In this document: positions 50,055-60,900 of the stretch, piece by piece
Position numbering within the stretch: the stretch's first letter is position 1
Layout of the letters: each line of letters opens with the position of its first letter
From: JACPVF01 sp964502095
Lineage (GTDB): Bacteria; Chloroflexota; Anaerolineae; Anaerolineales; Villigracilaceae
NCBI GenBank assembly: GCA_964502095.1
Contig: CAZCUF010000002.1
Span: 186,001-250,000 of the forward strand
Direction of reading: 5' to 3'
Length of the DNA: 64,000 nucleotides
The notes under the pieces: generated by a model
The model's input: the letters and a program-made list of their open reading frames with translations, nothing else
Database searches by the model: none
Told to the model about the DNA's origin: nothing
Position numbers and translations under genes: made by a program

Positions 50055-51017
50055 TCAGTTGCCGGAAAATCTTCCGAATTCATCGTTCGGGCGTTGACGC
50101 GGCGGAGGCGGGGGATTGATGATCTGCCGCCTGGCTTTTTGCAAATCCGCTTCGTGTTTCAATAGAACGGATAATGTTTCTTCCAGCGTCTCCTTGTCCA
50201 AATTCGACGCGTTCAATGCCACCAGCGCCTGCGCCCAATCCAGAGTTTCACTGATGGAAGGCGATTTGCGCATATCGGTCTTGCGTAACTTCTGGACGAA
50301 TTCCACAGCCTGCTGTGCCAGTTTCGGATTTAGATTCGGCACTTTTAAACGGACGACAGCCAACTCCTCCTGAAGAGTCGGGTAGTCAATAAAGAGATAT
50401 AAACAACGCCGCTTCAACGCCTCGGAGAGTTCGCGCGTGTTATTCGAGGTGAGCACGACGATGGGTCTGTGCCGCGCAGAAAGTGTTCCAAGTTCCGGGA
50501 CTGAAACCTGAAAGTCGCTTAATACTTCCAGCAGAAAGGCCTCGAACTCCGCGTCGGCGCGGTCAATTTCGTCGATCAACAGGACGGTTTGTTGCTCGCT
50601 GAGAATCGCCTTCAACAAGGGACGCTGTAACAGGAATCGGTTGGAGAAGAAAACATCCTCTTCGCGCGCCAGCCGATCCGCGGCTTCAGCCAGGGATTTG
50701 GCCTTGCCGAGCGTGTCATTCAATTTGTCGCGCAATAACTGTGTGTACAGTAATTGCTTGGAATATTCCCATTCGTACAGCGCCTTGGATTCATCCAGTC
50801 CTTCATAGCACTGCAGGCGGATTAATTCACAGCCCACGGCGCCGGCAATGGCCTTGGCAAGTTCCGTCTTTCCGACACCGGCCGGCCCTTCGGTCAGTAA
50901 CGGCTTGCCCAATTTCTGGGAAAGATACACAATGGTCGCGATCTCATCGGAAGCGATATATTTTTGTTTCGTGAGCGCGGCTTTTACGGCGGTAGTGGAT
51001 TCAAATGGGTTGGTCAT
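50055..51017 (-). CDS. MoxR-family AAA+ ATPase, CoxD-like
   Basis: 320 residues. Walker A GPAGVGKTEL (residues 44-53), Walker B VLLIDEIDRADAEFEAFLLEVLSD and the sensor SNNTRELSEALKRRCLY are those of MoxR chaperone ATPases. These remodel or load metal cofactors into partner proteins together with a VWA protein. On the minus strand a TATACT box lies at 51042-51047. The 209-bp gap upstream (51018-51226) shows no gene or clear hairpin. Confidence 0.92.
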   Translation of the reverse strand: MTNPFESTTAVKAALTKQKYIASDEIATIVYLSQKLGKPLLTEGPAGVGKTELAKAIAGAVGCELIRLQCYEGLDESKALYEWEYSKQLLYTQLLRDKLNDTLGKAKSLAEAADRLAREEDVFFSNRFLLQRPLLKAILSEQQTVLLIDEIDRADAEFEAFLLEVLSDFQVSVPELGTLSARHRPIVVLTSNNTRELSEALKRRCLYLFIDYPTLQEELAVVRLKVPNLNPKLAQQAVEFVQKLRKTDMRKSPSISETLDWAQALVALNASNLDKETLEETLSVLLKHEADLQKARRQIINPPPPPRQRPNDEFGRFSGN

Positions 51018-51226
51018 TTTTTATCTGTTTCACTCCCGATAAGTATATCGGTTTTGTACGAGTCAATATTAACCGACAATGAGAAAACGTCCCAGCCGCC
51101 CGACGGAATATTAGAAAAACGCGCCTGAAAAACCGGAATTCAAGACCCCTCACTGCATTTGGAGTGACATACCATTAATTTGCATACAGACCCTAACGCC
51201 AACAGCTGGAAAATAATTCAGTTCGT

Positions 51227-51844
51227 TTAAACGCCAAGCCGGTCTGCCGGTTCTACTTCAAGCTCCCGGCTTGTGACTTTTACGGCTTTGAAGTTATCGA
51301 AGCTCAACTCGCTAAATTCGAGATTCAAATTTTTGTGGACCCGTGCGAACAAACTTAAGTAGCTGGCCGGTACGGCGGCTTCCCATTTCAGGTCGAGTTG
51401 ATTCGCGGTTTCTCGAATCGACTGCAGGCCCATTCCTTCGATCTCGACGAAGTCTCCCAGCGGGGTTTCGTCCAGCATGATTTTTGTTTCAGGCAGTTCG
51501 TAGGTCGTTCGATATTTTTCATACAAAGCGGTCTTATGATAACCTAGCGCCTCCAGAAATTCCCGCGCCGAATCGAAACTGCTCACGGTGAATTCGATCT
51601 CGCGGCGACTCAGCACACCTTCGCTCATCAGGCTCGGGCCTTTGAAAGTCAATCGCGATTCGGCGTCCTGTCTTAAACGCAGTACTTTGCCCTCGGCGGA
51701 TAGTTCTCCGTTTGGTAAATCGAAGCGCAAATTTACCTCGTGTGCGCGTTCTTGAATCAAACGCGCCTTCCACTCTCGAAGGCGCGTCTCGATTCGCTGT
51801 AAGTCTCGCACGAAGAACTTAACTTCGACCTCCTGGCCGTTCAT
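51227..51844 (-). CDS. CYTH-domain protein (class IV adenylate cyclase / triphosphatase family)
   Basis: 205 residues. The family opens with the ExExK motif, here EVEVKF (residues 5-10), and continues with alternating charged strands of the triphosphate tunnel: RFDLPNG, VLRLRQD, RLTFKGP, REIEFTV, YEKYRTTYEL and KIMLDETPLGDFVEIEGM. Members convert ATP to cyclic AMP or hydrolyse thiamine triphosphate or polyphosphate; which one cannot be told. The start overlaps the biotin-carrier stop by 4 nt. Confidence 0.87.
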   Translation of the reverse strand: MNGQEVEVKFFVRDLQRIETRLREWKARLIQERAHEVNLRFDLPNGELSAEGKVLRLRQDAESRLTFKGPSLMSEGVLSRREIEFTVSSFDSAREFLEALGYHKTALYEKYRTTYELPETKIMLDETPLGDFVEIEGMGLQSIRETANQLDLKWEAAVPASYLSLFARVHKNLNLEFSELSFDNFKAVKVTSRELEVEPADRLGV

Positions 51845-52341
51845 TGAAGACTCAATAAGGTTTGCTTCTGTTCCACCGATTCGCCGGGTTTCACGCGCAC
51901 GCGGACGATCGCCCCGGCGCGCGGCGCTTTTAATTCGTTCTGCATCTTCATCGATTCCAGGACGATCAACACCTGTCCTTTCTCCACTTTATCGCCGTCT
52001 TTCACGGGTGTGGCTACCACCAGGCCGGGCATTGGTGCCTTCAATAGGAATTCGCCGCCTTCCATTACGCCACTGCCGCCTGCCGCCCTCAAGCGCTTCT
52101 CGCGTTCGTCTTCCACCGCCATCGTGAATAATCGTCCGCGCAGTAACACCTGCCAATCGTTATCGTCGCCTTGATACACAAAGGCTTCGTACGACTTCCC
52201 GTCCACGATCAACGAATAGACGGGTTGTCCACTGACCGATTCGAAGTTCACTTCCAGCGTTCGGCCGCCGACGCGCAAATGCCGCTCATCTAGAATCTCG
52301 ACAGTAAATTCCTTATCTTCACTCGATGTTATGTATTTCAT
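51841..52341 (-). CDS. Biotin carboxyl carrier protein of acyl-CoA carboxylase
   Basis: 166 residues. The C-terminal 75 residues form a biotinyl domain with the biotinylated Lys in ESMKMQNELKAP (about residue 131); the upstream part is a linker domain, as in acetyl/propionyl-CoA carboxylase carriers. It carries the carboxyl group from biotin carboxylase to the carboxyltransferase encoded next to it. It lies 40 bp after the biotin carboxylase gene. Confidence 0.9.
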   Translation of the reverse strand: MKYITSSEDKEFTVEILDERHLRVGGRTLEVNFESVSGQPVYSLIVDGKSYEAFVYQGDDNDWQVLLRGRLFTMAVEDEREKRLRAAGGSGVMEGGEFLLKAPMPGLVVATPVKDGDKVEKGQVLIVLESMKMQNELKAPRAGAIVRVRVKPGESVEQKQTLLSLQ

Positions 52342-52381
52342 AACGTTTCATCCTCGGACTTTGACTTGTTCCCGTTAAAAA

Positions 52382-53890
52382 TCAACGATGGATTCGTTCC
52401 CAGCGTCCGATCCACTTCCAGTTGCTGGTATCCCGTTCCCCGCGCCGAACGATCTGCGCCGACCGCTCGGTTTCCCGATGGGCGACCAGCGTTGCCAGCA
52501 CAGCGGCAATCTCGGCAAATTCATCGCGGTATTCGCCGCGGTCGTCCATGGAGAACCGTTCCTCGACGAAGCGCGTATCGTATTGGCCGCCGATGAAGCG
52601 CGTCGATTCCATCAGCGTTTGATGGAAGGGGATATTCGTCCGCACGCCGACTACGCGGTATTCTTCCAGCGCGCGCCGCATGCGCAGAATGGCCTGCGCG
52701 CGCGTTTCGCCCCACACGATCAATTTAGCGATCATCGGATCGTAATAGGGTGTGATCTCGAAGCCGGGGTACACGCCGGTATCCACACGCACGCCTGGGC
52801 CGGTGGGAAGCAGGCTGTGTGTGATGCGCCCGGTGGATGGAATGTAATTGTTGTATGGATCTTCGGCATTGATGCGGCACTCGATGGCCGCGCCGTTGAA
52901 CTTGATCTCGTCCTGTGTGTAACTCAATTGCCGGCCGCGCGCCACGCGTAGTTGTTCGGCAACGATGTCGATGCCCGTGACCGATTCGGTGACCGGATGT
53001 TCCACTTGCAGGCGCGTATTCATCTCGAGAAAGAAAAAGTTGCGATTCTTATCCACCAGAAATTCGATTGTGCCCGCATTGACATAATCCACGGCTTGCG
53101 CGGCTTTGACGGCCACCGCGCCCATTTTCGCGCGCAGTTCATCGTCCATAACGGGGGAGGGCGCCTCCTCGACAAGTTTTTGGTGTCTGCGCTGGAGCGA
53201 GCATTCGCGTTCACCCAGGTGAATTACGTTGCCGTGCATATCGGCCATGATTTGAAACTCGATATGCCGCGCGCCCGTGACCAGTTTTTCGAGATACACA
53301 TTTCCGTCGCCAAATGACGACTCGGCCTCGCGCCGCGCCGATTGCAGGAGGCTGGGCATTTCCTTGATATTGGAAACTTCGCGCATGCCTTTGCCGCCGC
53401 CGCCCGCTGTGGCCTTGATCAAAAGCGGGAAACCGATCTTGGGCGCGATCTTCAGCAAGTCGTCGTCGGTCATATTGCCCACATCTTCGGTTCCAGGTAC
53501 GACCGGTACCCCCGCCTTGATCACGGTGGCGCGCGCTTCAGCTTTGTCGCCCATCGCGGCAATCGAAGACGGTTTGGGTCCAATGAATGCGATGCCGGCG
53601 TCCGCGCAGGCTCCCGCAAAATCTTCGCGTTCGGCTAAAAACCCGTAACCGGGGTGAATGGCATCCACGCCGGCTTTACGGGCAATATCGATGATCTTAT
53701 CGCCGCGCAGATAGGATTCGCGCGAAGGCGCAGGCCCGAGCAGGTAGGCTTCATCTGCATAACGGACGTGCAGGGCATGCCGATCTGCTTCGGAGTAAAC
53801 TGCCACCGTTTCGATGCCGAGTTCGCGGCAGGCGCGGATAATGCGCACTGCGATCTCTCCCCGGTTCGCTATCAATACTTTTTTGAACAT
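52382..53890 (-). CDS. Biotin carboxylase subunit of acyl-CoA carboxylase
   Basis: 502 residues. ATP-grasp enzyme that carboxylates biotin with bicarbonate. Visible: KVLIANRGEIAVRIIRA at the start, the Gly-rich ATP loop TAGGGGKGM (about 161-169), CSLQRRHQKLVEEAPSP, and the catalytic EMNTRLQVEHPVTE (about 287-300). The C-terminal 50 residues go beyond the core AccC fold. Genes for the carrier and carboxyltransferase flank it, so a complete carboxylase is encoded. Confidence 0.95.
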   Translation of the reverse strand: MFKKVLIANRGEIAVRIIRACRELGIETVAVYSEADRHALHVRYADEAYLLGPAPSRESYLRGDKIIDIARKAGVDAIHPGYGFLAEREDFAGACADAGIAFIGPKPSSIAAMGDKAEARATVIKAGVPVVPGTEDVGNMTDDDLLKIAPKIGFPLLIKATAGGGGKGMREVSNIKEMPSLLQSARREAESSFGDGNVYLEKLVTGARHIEFQIMADMHGNVIHLGERECSLQRRHQKLVEEAPSPVMDDELRAKMGAVAVKAAQAVDYVNAGTIEFLVDKNRNFFFLEMNTRLQVEHPVTESVTGIDIVAEQLRVARGRQLSYTQDEIKFNGAAIECRINAEDPYNNYIPSTGRITHSLLPTGPGVRVDTGVYPGFEITPYYDPMIAKLIVWGETRAQAILRMRRALEEYRVVGVRTNIPFHQTLMESTRFIGGQYDTRFVEERFSMDDRGEYRDEFAEIAAVLATLVAHRETERSAQIVRRGERDTSNWKWIGRWERIHR

Positions 53891-53916
53891 AACGAAATCC
53901 TTTGGCTAAGTTCGTG

Positions 53917-55467
53917 CTAGAGCGGGATGTTCCCGTGCTTCTTTGGCGGGTTGGCCTCGCGCTTGTTGCTCAACATCTCCAGGGCATTGATTAAGCGCGG
54001 CCGCGTCTCCTTTGGCTCGATCACATCGTCAATAAAGCCGCGCTCCGCCGCCACATAAGGGCTGGCAAATTTCCGCCGGTATTCTTCCACAAGTTCCGCT
54101 TTGCGCTTGGCTGAATCTTTGGCTTTTTCCAACTCTTTGCGGAAGATGATGCTCACCGCGCCGTCGGGGCCCATGACTGCGATTTCCGCGGTCGGCCAGG
54201 CCAGGTTCACGTCACTGCGAATGTGCTTGGACGACATCACGCAATACGCGCCGCCGTAAGCCTTGCGTGTGATCACCGTCAGCTTGGGAACGGTCGCTTC
54301 GCAGTACGCATATAACAGTTTCGCGCCGGAGCGGATCACGCCGTGATGTTCCTGGTAGGTGCCGGGTAAAAATCCGGGCACGTCTTCGAAGGTGATGATC
54401 GGAATGTTGAATGAATCGCAGAAGCGCACAAAGCGCGCGCCTTTCTCGCTGGCGTCAATATCCAGTACACCGGCCAGCACCGCGGGCTGGTTCGCCACGA
54501 TGCCGACCGAATGCCCGCCGAGACGCGCAAAACCGACCACGATGTTCTGCGCGTAATTCTCATGGATCTCGAAGAATTGACCGTTATCCACGATCAGGCG
54601 AATCGCATCTTTGATATCGTATGGCTTGTTGGCATCATCCGGCACAATGGAATTCAACGCCTCGTCCATGCGCAGTGGATCGTCGCCCGCCGCCTGAAAC
54701 GGCGCATCTTCCATGTTGTTTTGCGGCAAGTACCCGAACAGTTTGCGGATGAGATACAACGTATCCGCCTCGCTATCCGCGGCCACGTGACAAACGCCCG
54801 ATTTTTCCGAATGGACGGAGGCGCCGCCCAATTCCTCCTGCGTCACTTCTTCATGCGTCACGGCTTTCACCACATCCGGCCCGGTGACGAACATATAGGA
54901 GGTATTGCGCGTCATGAAAATAAAGTCGGTCAACGCAGGCGAATACACCGCGCCGCCGGCGCATGGACCCATAATGGCGGAAATCTGCGGAATGACTCCC
55001 GATGCCATGGTGTTGCGCAGGAAGATATCCGCGTAGCCGCCAAGCGCGATCACGCCTTCCTGAATGCGCGCGCCGCCCGAATCGTTCAACCCGATCACCG
55101 GCGCGCCGTTCTTCATCGCCAGGTCCATGATCTTGCAGATTTTTTCCGCGTGTACTTCGCCCAGGCTTCCGCCGAACACGGTGAAGTCCTGCGAATATAC
55201 GTACACCAGGCGGCCTTCGATCGTTCCCCAGCCGGTCACCACCGAATCGCCCATGAACTTCTGATCGTTCAATCCAAAATCGTTCGTACGGTGGACGACG
55301 AAAGAATCCACCTCGCGGAACGAGCCTTTGTCCAGCAAAAGATCGAGTCGCTCGCGCGCCGTCAATCGGCCTTTGCCATGCTGTGAGTCGATTCGTTCCT
55401 TTCCGCCGCCCAGGCGGGATTTGGCCCTGCGTTCTTCCAGTTCAACCATCTTCGGATTTGTATTCAT
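53917..55467 (-). CDS. Acyl-CoA carboxylase carboxyltransferase subunit (propionyl-CoA carboxylase beta type)
   Basis: 516 residues from the ATG at 55467, preceded by GAGAGG; a longer frame reaches 55518 inside the previous gene. The two crotonase-like halves are intact: GKGRLTARERLDLLLDKGSF, GLNDSGGARIQEGV and the oxyanion region MGPCAGGAVYSPALTDF in the first, VPGFLPGTYQEHHGVIRSG and RKAYGGAYCVMSS in the second. It moves carboxyl from biotin to acetyl-, propionyl- or a related CoA. Choice of substrate is not clear from sequence alone. Confidence 0.93.
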   Translation of the reverse strand: MNTNPKMVELEERRAKSRLGGGKERIDSQHGKGRLTARERLDLLLDKGSFREVDSFVVHRTNDFGLNDQKFMGDSVVTGWGTIEGRLVYVYSQDFTVFGGSLGEVHAEKICKIMDLAMKNGAPVIGLNDSGGARIQEGVIALGGYADIFLRNTMASGVIPQISAIMGPCAGGAVYSPALTDFIFMTRNTSYMFVTGPDVVKAVTHEEVTQEELGGASVHSEKSGVCHVAADSEADTLYLIRKLFGYLPQNNMEDAPFQAAGDDPLRMDEALNSIVPDDANKPYDIKDAIRLIVDNGQFFEIHENYAQNIVVGFARLGGHSVGIVANQPAVLAGVLDIDASEKGARFVRFCDSFNIPIITFEDVPGFLPGTYQEHHGVIRSGAKLLYAYCEATVPKLTVITRKAYGGAYCVMSSKHIRSDVNLAWPTAEIAVMGPDGAVSIIFRKELEKAKDSAKRKAELVEEYRRKFASPYVAAERGFIDDVIEPKETRPRLINALEMLSNKREANPPKKHGNIPL

Positions 55468-55858
55468 ACGCCTCTCTCTCAAAAGTGTCGGACTTTGCAA
55501 CGATAAACACGTAAACAAGCAGGATGATGTTCAACGCGAGAACGAAGGCCCAGTTCGCGCGTTGCAGTTGGAAGATCAGCCGGTCGCTCCAATACCAGAC
55601 CGTGTAGCCGGCCGCCGCCGTAATCAGCAGAGTCCTCGCCCAGGCTTTTCCTCGCCACAGACTCCACATAACGAGTATCCCGGTAACGAACCAGACCGCG
55701 CCAGTGACTCCAATGTAGATTACTCCCGGTACTGGCGCAAATTGGGCAACCGCGCTTCTCCAGGCAATGGCTGTCCAAAGCCGCGCTCCATTCCATGCCG
55801 TTAGGATTAACACCAGCCACAGGAGCGGGGTTGCACCACGGAAAGCGCTCTTTCTCAC
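55442..55858 (-). CDS. Small four-helix membrane protein of unknown function
   Basis: 138 residues with four transmembrane helices and a charged C-terminus (FEREAYEYKSEDG). The start overlaps the stop of the GT-C gene by 4 nt and its end overlaps the carboxylase subunit start by 26 nt, so it is bound into the operon on both sides. No family recognised. Confidence 0.75.
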   Translation of the reverse strand: MRKSAFRGATPLLWLVLILTAWNGARLWTAIAWRSAVAQFAPVPGVIYIGVTGAVWFVTGILVMWSLWRGKAWARTLLITAAAGYTVWYWSDRLIFQLQRANWAFVLALNIILLVYVFIVAKSDTFEREAYEYKSEDG

Positions 55859-57912
55859 GGCAGAAACTCCATCAGGGATTTTCCGCCGTACGGGGCGATA
55901 CTTTTTCCCGTTTGGAATTCCCCGCGATACGGCGGCCCATCGAGAATGCCGGGATTTGCGAAAACATAATCCAGCCCAATCGAAGCCATGTAATCGTTTG
56001 CTTTGCCTTGTTTGAACGCTTCGAAATAGGCGGGACTGTTGATCAACCCGTCCATGTTGACGATGGTGCGGCCGCGAATATAATAGCCAACGTTTCCGCC
56101 GCCGGTCATGCCGATCAGCGCGCCTTGCGGCGTGTGTTCTTCGAGGAAGCGCGCCACGTCAATATATGGCGGTTTCTCATGATAACGCCCGTGCGGCATG
56201 CGTGTCATGGTTCGAATTGTAAACGCGCGTCCGAGGGGAAGGCAGAGTAGAACGGCCACTACCAGAAGGGCCGCGCGCGCGTATCGAATTCTTTGGATCG
56301 GTTTCAATAGGATGCCGACGGCCAACCCGTTTGCCAGCACGAGGAACAATGGTTCGGTGATCCAGTACCATTCTTTCATGGATGCGTAGCCGAGCGCGTT
56401 GTACGAAATGATCTGGATGATCGAAGCGGTGAATAAAAGCGGTAAGGCCATTTGGGTCGAGGCGCGTACGGCCGCGCGCCGGTTGACAAGCAGGACGATC
56501 AGCCAGAGAACCGCCGTCAAAACGATGAGATCGACGTAGATATAGTCTATTTTATAGGTGGAGCCGCGCAGGATGCCGATTTGGGTGTGCCAGGCATCGA
56601 GCAGGAAGGTAATCGGACGCCACGCGTTGAACTCGGATTGCGGATCAACCGCCCAGAATTGCAATAAGTTGCGCGCTACGCCGCCATACGTGTGCAAGCC
56701 GAAGCTGGCCCACCAGCGTTTGATCTCTCCACTGACCGGCATGGCCGCGCCGATGAATAATTTATTCGCCAGCATATAAACGGCTAGTACGCCGCCCACA
56801 ATCCCATAATACAGCGCGCTTTCCGTCAGCCAGTTTTTCCATTTCGATTTTAACAGTTCGATTGGCGGGAGAGCCGCGCGGTTTGTATTTTGCGTAAAGA
56901 GACGCGCCAATCCGCGTAGAAGGATCATTCCGGCAAGATTCAATAGCCAATCGTAGATCAGCGCGGTGCGCGGAAAGCCTCCCACCAGGGACGACGCGGC
57001 GAGCATCACAAGCCCCGTGACCAGACTGCTAGCCGTCACTGCAATTACAATTTGCCGAAGTTCCCGCCGGATGGAAACGTTCGAAGGCGGTTGATATAAA
57101 CCGAGAAGGAAATAGGCGGCGACTTTCGTGATTGCCGAACAAAGCATCATGAGCGCGGCCGCGCTTGTGTATGTGTAATAATCGGGCAGACCCAAGCGTT
57201 GGATGAAGCTTGTCAGCACGCCGAGCATGGCAAGTAATATGTCCAGCGGCAGTAAAAAACGCATACGTGTATCGCGTAAGACGATCCACGCGCCGGCCAA
57301 TAATGCCAGGAAGACGAGATCGAGACGGCTCATCAGCGCAAGCAGTGCGCAGATAGCGAGACCAGCGACTCGTCGGGGTGTGACCGGGGCGTTTCTCCAA
57401 TCGCGTTCGAATTTCAAAAGCTGGTAAATAAGCAGTGCGGCAGTGAATGCCGCCAGCGCGGATTCGAGCCCCATCTCGTATAAAGTTCCGTGAATATACC
57501 AGTTGAAGGCCCACCACGCGGCCGCGAAAATAGCGAACGGTTCGGAGATGACGCGTTTGAGGATGCGATAGATCAATATGGCGGTGGCGGCGCTTAACCC
57601 GCCCTGCACAAGTAAAAGAATTCGCAAGGGAAGTATTAAATCGAAGCGTGCCAGTGTGAAGATCGGAATGCAGACCAGCATCCATAACGGATGATAGCCG
57701 TTGGTGAAATCGATTCCGTCGAAGGTACTGCCGTGCCCTTCGCCGATATTTTGCGCTACTTTGAAATAATAATAGGCGTCGTCGCGCGTGAACCAGCTGG
57801 CCGGAAAATTATAGGCATCCGACGTGGCCGCGTAAAGATGAACGGCCGCGATCGCGACAATCAGAATAATTTCGAACCATGAAATGTGTTTTAGGAATTC
57901 TCGCGCCTGCAA
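55855..57912 (-). CDS. Polytopic GT-C-type membrane glycosyltransferase-like protein
   Basis: 685 residues from the TTG at 57912, which has GGAGA at 5 nt; an ATG at 57993 overlaps the upstream gene and has no ribosome site. About twelve transmembrane helices and a C-terminal soluble part of 120 residues. The first external loop has the acidic motif WFTRDDAYYYFKVAQN and then FTNGYHPLWM, like polyprenol-phosphate-dependent GT-C enzymes. Sugar and acceptor unknown. Confidence 0.78.
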   Translation of the reverse strand: MQAREFLKHISWFEIILIVAIAAVHLYAATSDAYNFPASWFTRDDAYYYFKVAQNIGEGHGSTFDGIDFTNGYHPLWMLVCIPIFTLARFDLILPLRILLLVQGGLSAATAILIYRILKRVISEPFAIFAAAWWAFNWYIHGTLYEMGLESALAAFTAALLIYQLLKFERDWRNAPVTPRRVAGLAICALLALMSRLDLVFLALLAGAWIVLRDTRMRFLLPLDILLAMLGVLTSFIQRLGLPDYYTYTSAAALMMLCSAITKVAAYFLLGLYQPPSNVSIRRELRQIVIAVTASSLVTGLVMLAASSLVGGFPRTALIYDWLLNLAGMILLRGLARLFTQNTNRAALPPIELLKSKWKNWLTESALYYGIVGGVLAVYMLANKLFIGAAMPVSGEIKRWWASFGLHTYGGVARNLLQFWAVDPQSEFNAWRPITFLLDAWHTQIGILRGSTYKIDYIYVDLIVLTAVLWLIVLLVNRRAAVRASTQMALPLLFTASIIQIISYNALGYASMKEWYWITEPLFLVLANGLAVGILLKPIQRIRYARAALLVVAVLLCLPLGRAFTIRTMTRMPHGRYHEKPPYIDVARFLEEHTPQGALIGMTGGGNVGYYIRGRTIVNMDGLINSPAYFEAFKQGKANDYMASIGLDYVFANPGILDGPPYRGEFQTGKSIAPYGGKSLMEFLP

Positions 57913-57943
57913 TGGATTCTCCGAGTCGAGCGGAACTGGCAGA

Positions 57944-60900
57944 TTAGCGAACCGTAAAGTAACCCTGCCGGCTTTTAATTCCGCGCTCGCCATTATAGTC
58001 CACAAGGCGGCCTGCGTCGAAGATGCGGACTTCCCAGCGGTATTCGCCGGGCGGCAGGGTGGACGGCAATGTATATTCTGTAACAGTTGAATTTATTTCG
58101 CCGCTATTTTGTATCGCCTGCCATTCGCTGTCTTCTGTGACTGGCTGGAAATTAAGATTTGACGTGATTACGATTGAATCGACGAAAATGCTGTATTCAT
58201 CATCCGTGCCGTAAGCGCGCGTCAGGGCGAGCGGAATAGTTCCCGCGGGCAGATCGAATACACCCGCATCCTTCCATGCCCATTCATTGAGTACGCCCCC
58301 GTTTTCGGCGAATTCCACACTGCGCCCATTGACTTCAAGGAAATTGCGCTGGTCGTTGTCGCGGCGCTTGTAATATCGTATCCACACGCGATATTGCCCG
58401 CTGGCCGGTAGATCGATGGAATCGCTGGCTTGCCCGGCCTGCCATTCGTCCATTAGAAAGCCCATGCCGCTGAATCCGTGTACGAAACTGCTCGACTCGC
58501 TCCAGCCGTCGCCCTTGAAATCTTCCGCCTCGATCCAATGCACATCGTCCATTTTGCGTTCGAGTTGGACCGTAAAACTGCCCGCCGTTACTCCATTGAC
58601 ATTCCACTTCAAAGTGGGTGGCGAACCTTGCGGCCAAACGCTGTCTTCCGGCGGCTCTGTAATGGACGGCGGAGGCGGTGAGTAGCAGGATGGGCTGGTC
58701 AACGCGGCTGAATCGAAGTGATATACGTCGAAGAATCGTCCTTGTGATTGCAAAATCGCTTTTGGATAACAGTTCAGAATAATTTGCATTTTACGCGCGC
58801 GTTCTTCGGGGAAAGTCTCTGCGGACTTGTCGTAGAACAGATCCAGGCTGTTGAGATGTTTCATTTCCCAAAGCGCGGTCAAAACATCGTCCATTTGAAT
58901 CTGCCGGTAATGATCCGCCGCGTCGAGGCCGAGATGCCGCGCGCCCGCTACTGAAAAAATCAGCACCTGCGATTCCACTTCGAGCGAATCGTTCTGGCTG
59001 GGCAAATACGGAAAGAGAAGCATGGGCGTGGTTTGCGCTGAAGCGTAAACAAGATCGGCCAGTTCGCGTCGTTTCTGCCGGTCAATGGGATCGAGCAGTT
59101 TGGATGTGAAAATATAATGGTCGTTGAGCAGAATCACGAGGATTGCGAGTCCGAAAATGCCGGCTGGCCGCCAAAGTTGTTTTGCGTTGAAGAGTGCGCG
59201 CAGCGCGGCGAACGCCATCCATAAGCCGAGCGCGCCCCAGATCATCAGCGGAGGCAGGGCAAGATACATTACGCGCGGCCAGCTCGAGCCAAGCAGGATC
59301 GGCCCCGAAATGGTGAGAGCGAGATACCAAAGCGGAATGAAAAGAAAGTGCGGTCGCCGAAGATTCCAAAGATTGTAGATCAATCCAATCACAACAAACG
59401 GCAGGATCATCGGGTTGATCAATGGCCCGTTCCAGTTGATCAACGAATCGGCCCACACCACATGCGCGAATGTGGTTTGAAGTGCATCTTTAGCGTTCAG
59501 GAGAAAATAGTTGAGCAATGCGCCGAATCCATGCCCGGACGCGGTGATATCTTGCAGGGCGCCCATTAAATAACCCTGCCGTCCCGCCAGATAGTCGCGG
59601 CTGAAAGCGAAGTACACAAAGACCACCGGCCAGGCCAGCACTACGAGGCGCGCCAGCCAGTTCTTCGGAGAATCCTTTTTCTTGACGATTTCATAGATGC
59701 CCAAACCGATCAGATATACCAGCGCCGCGACCGAATTCGGATAAAAGGTTTCATATGTGAGCATCCCCAGGCCCAATAGAATACCCGCCAATTGAAACTG
59801 CCAGAGTTTCCGCTTGTGAAAAGCGAGGAATAAACAAAATAACGCCGCCAGCATCCACGCCGCAGGAGGGGTGTTGTGCAGGGCTTGATGCGCGGCGTTC
59901 AATTCCATGAACGATAAACTGAATAACAAAGCCGAGAGCAGGGCTGTCGATGCGCTCGATGTCAGCAGGCGAACCAGTAAATAAAGAAAGATCACCGAGA
60001 GTACGCTCAATACTGCGCTCTCGATGCGCGCCGAAATAAAATCCAACCCGAAGACGCGTAAAAATAAGGACCGTACCCAGAAATCAACCGGCAGGTATTT
60101 GTAATGCATGGACGCGAATTCGCCCACATCCACATGCAGGATGGCCGAGTACCAGCTTTGCACGGTCCACTTGGTCTCGTCGGCTTCGAGTCCATAGACG
60201 CGTTGCTGTAGATCGAAGAAGCGGACGCCGATTGTGACCAACAGGATCAAACCGAAGATCGCCGCTTCGAACTTCGGCGTGAAGCTGACCTGCTTCGAAA
60301 AAGCGTTTCTCCACTTGGGCGTTTCCCATGCCCACGCCAACAAACAGACCGCGCTGATGATGTACGCGGATATACCCGGGAAGAATGCCGCGCTGGAAAC
60401 GAGAATCTGCCCGACGATTGCAAGGGCGATTCCCGCGATTAACAGCAGGGAGTTTGGCGTCTGAGCGGCAAAGATCGTGACCCCATCTTGTGCGCGTTCG
60501 TTGTTCGGGAAGAATCTGTGCAAAAAACGCGGCGGGCGAATTGGGATGAAGTCGGTTTCATTTTCTTCATCGGATATCGCCGGTGGTTCGATCGGTAAAT
60601 TCTCTTTGGGCGCCTGGGCTATGTCCGCGCTGGATGACGCTTGGTTTTCTGAAGCTTGAATTGGCGCAGTCAACCGTCGCAGGTATTTGCTCAGCAGTGC
60701 AGGGAGATTGAAGCGCGGCAGGTTGGGCGAAAAAACTATCAGCGCAAAAACTGCCAAAAGAACGGCTACCAGCCAAAGGAGAGCGGGACGCGTATACGAA
60801 TCCTGCAAGACTCGGAGGAACGTTTTATCTTCCTCAAAGAGGAAATTGGTATTCATCCGGGCCGATAGGACCGGCGTGCCGTCCGTGCTGTAGAACATAC

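Noticed and set aside
51018..51226. Possible RNA gene in the 209-bp gap between the MoxR and CYTH genes
   Set aside because: No tRNA-like cloverleaf, strong hairpin or T tract was visible by eye; a covariance-model search would settle it.
57913..57993. Longer N-terminus of the second GT-C protein from the ATG at 57993
   Set aside because: It overlaps about 50 bp of the preceding gene and lacks a ribosome site, while the TTG at 57912 has GGAGA at ideal spacing; not fully excluded.
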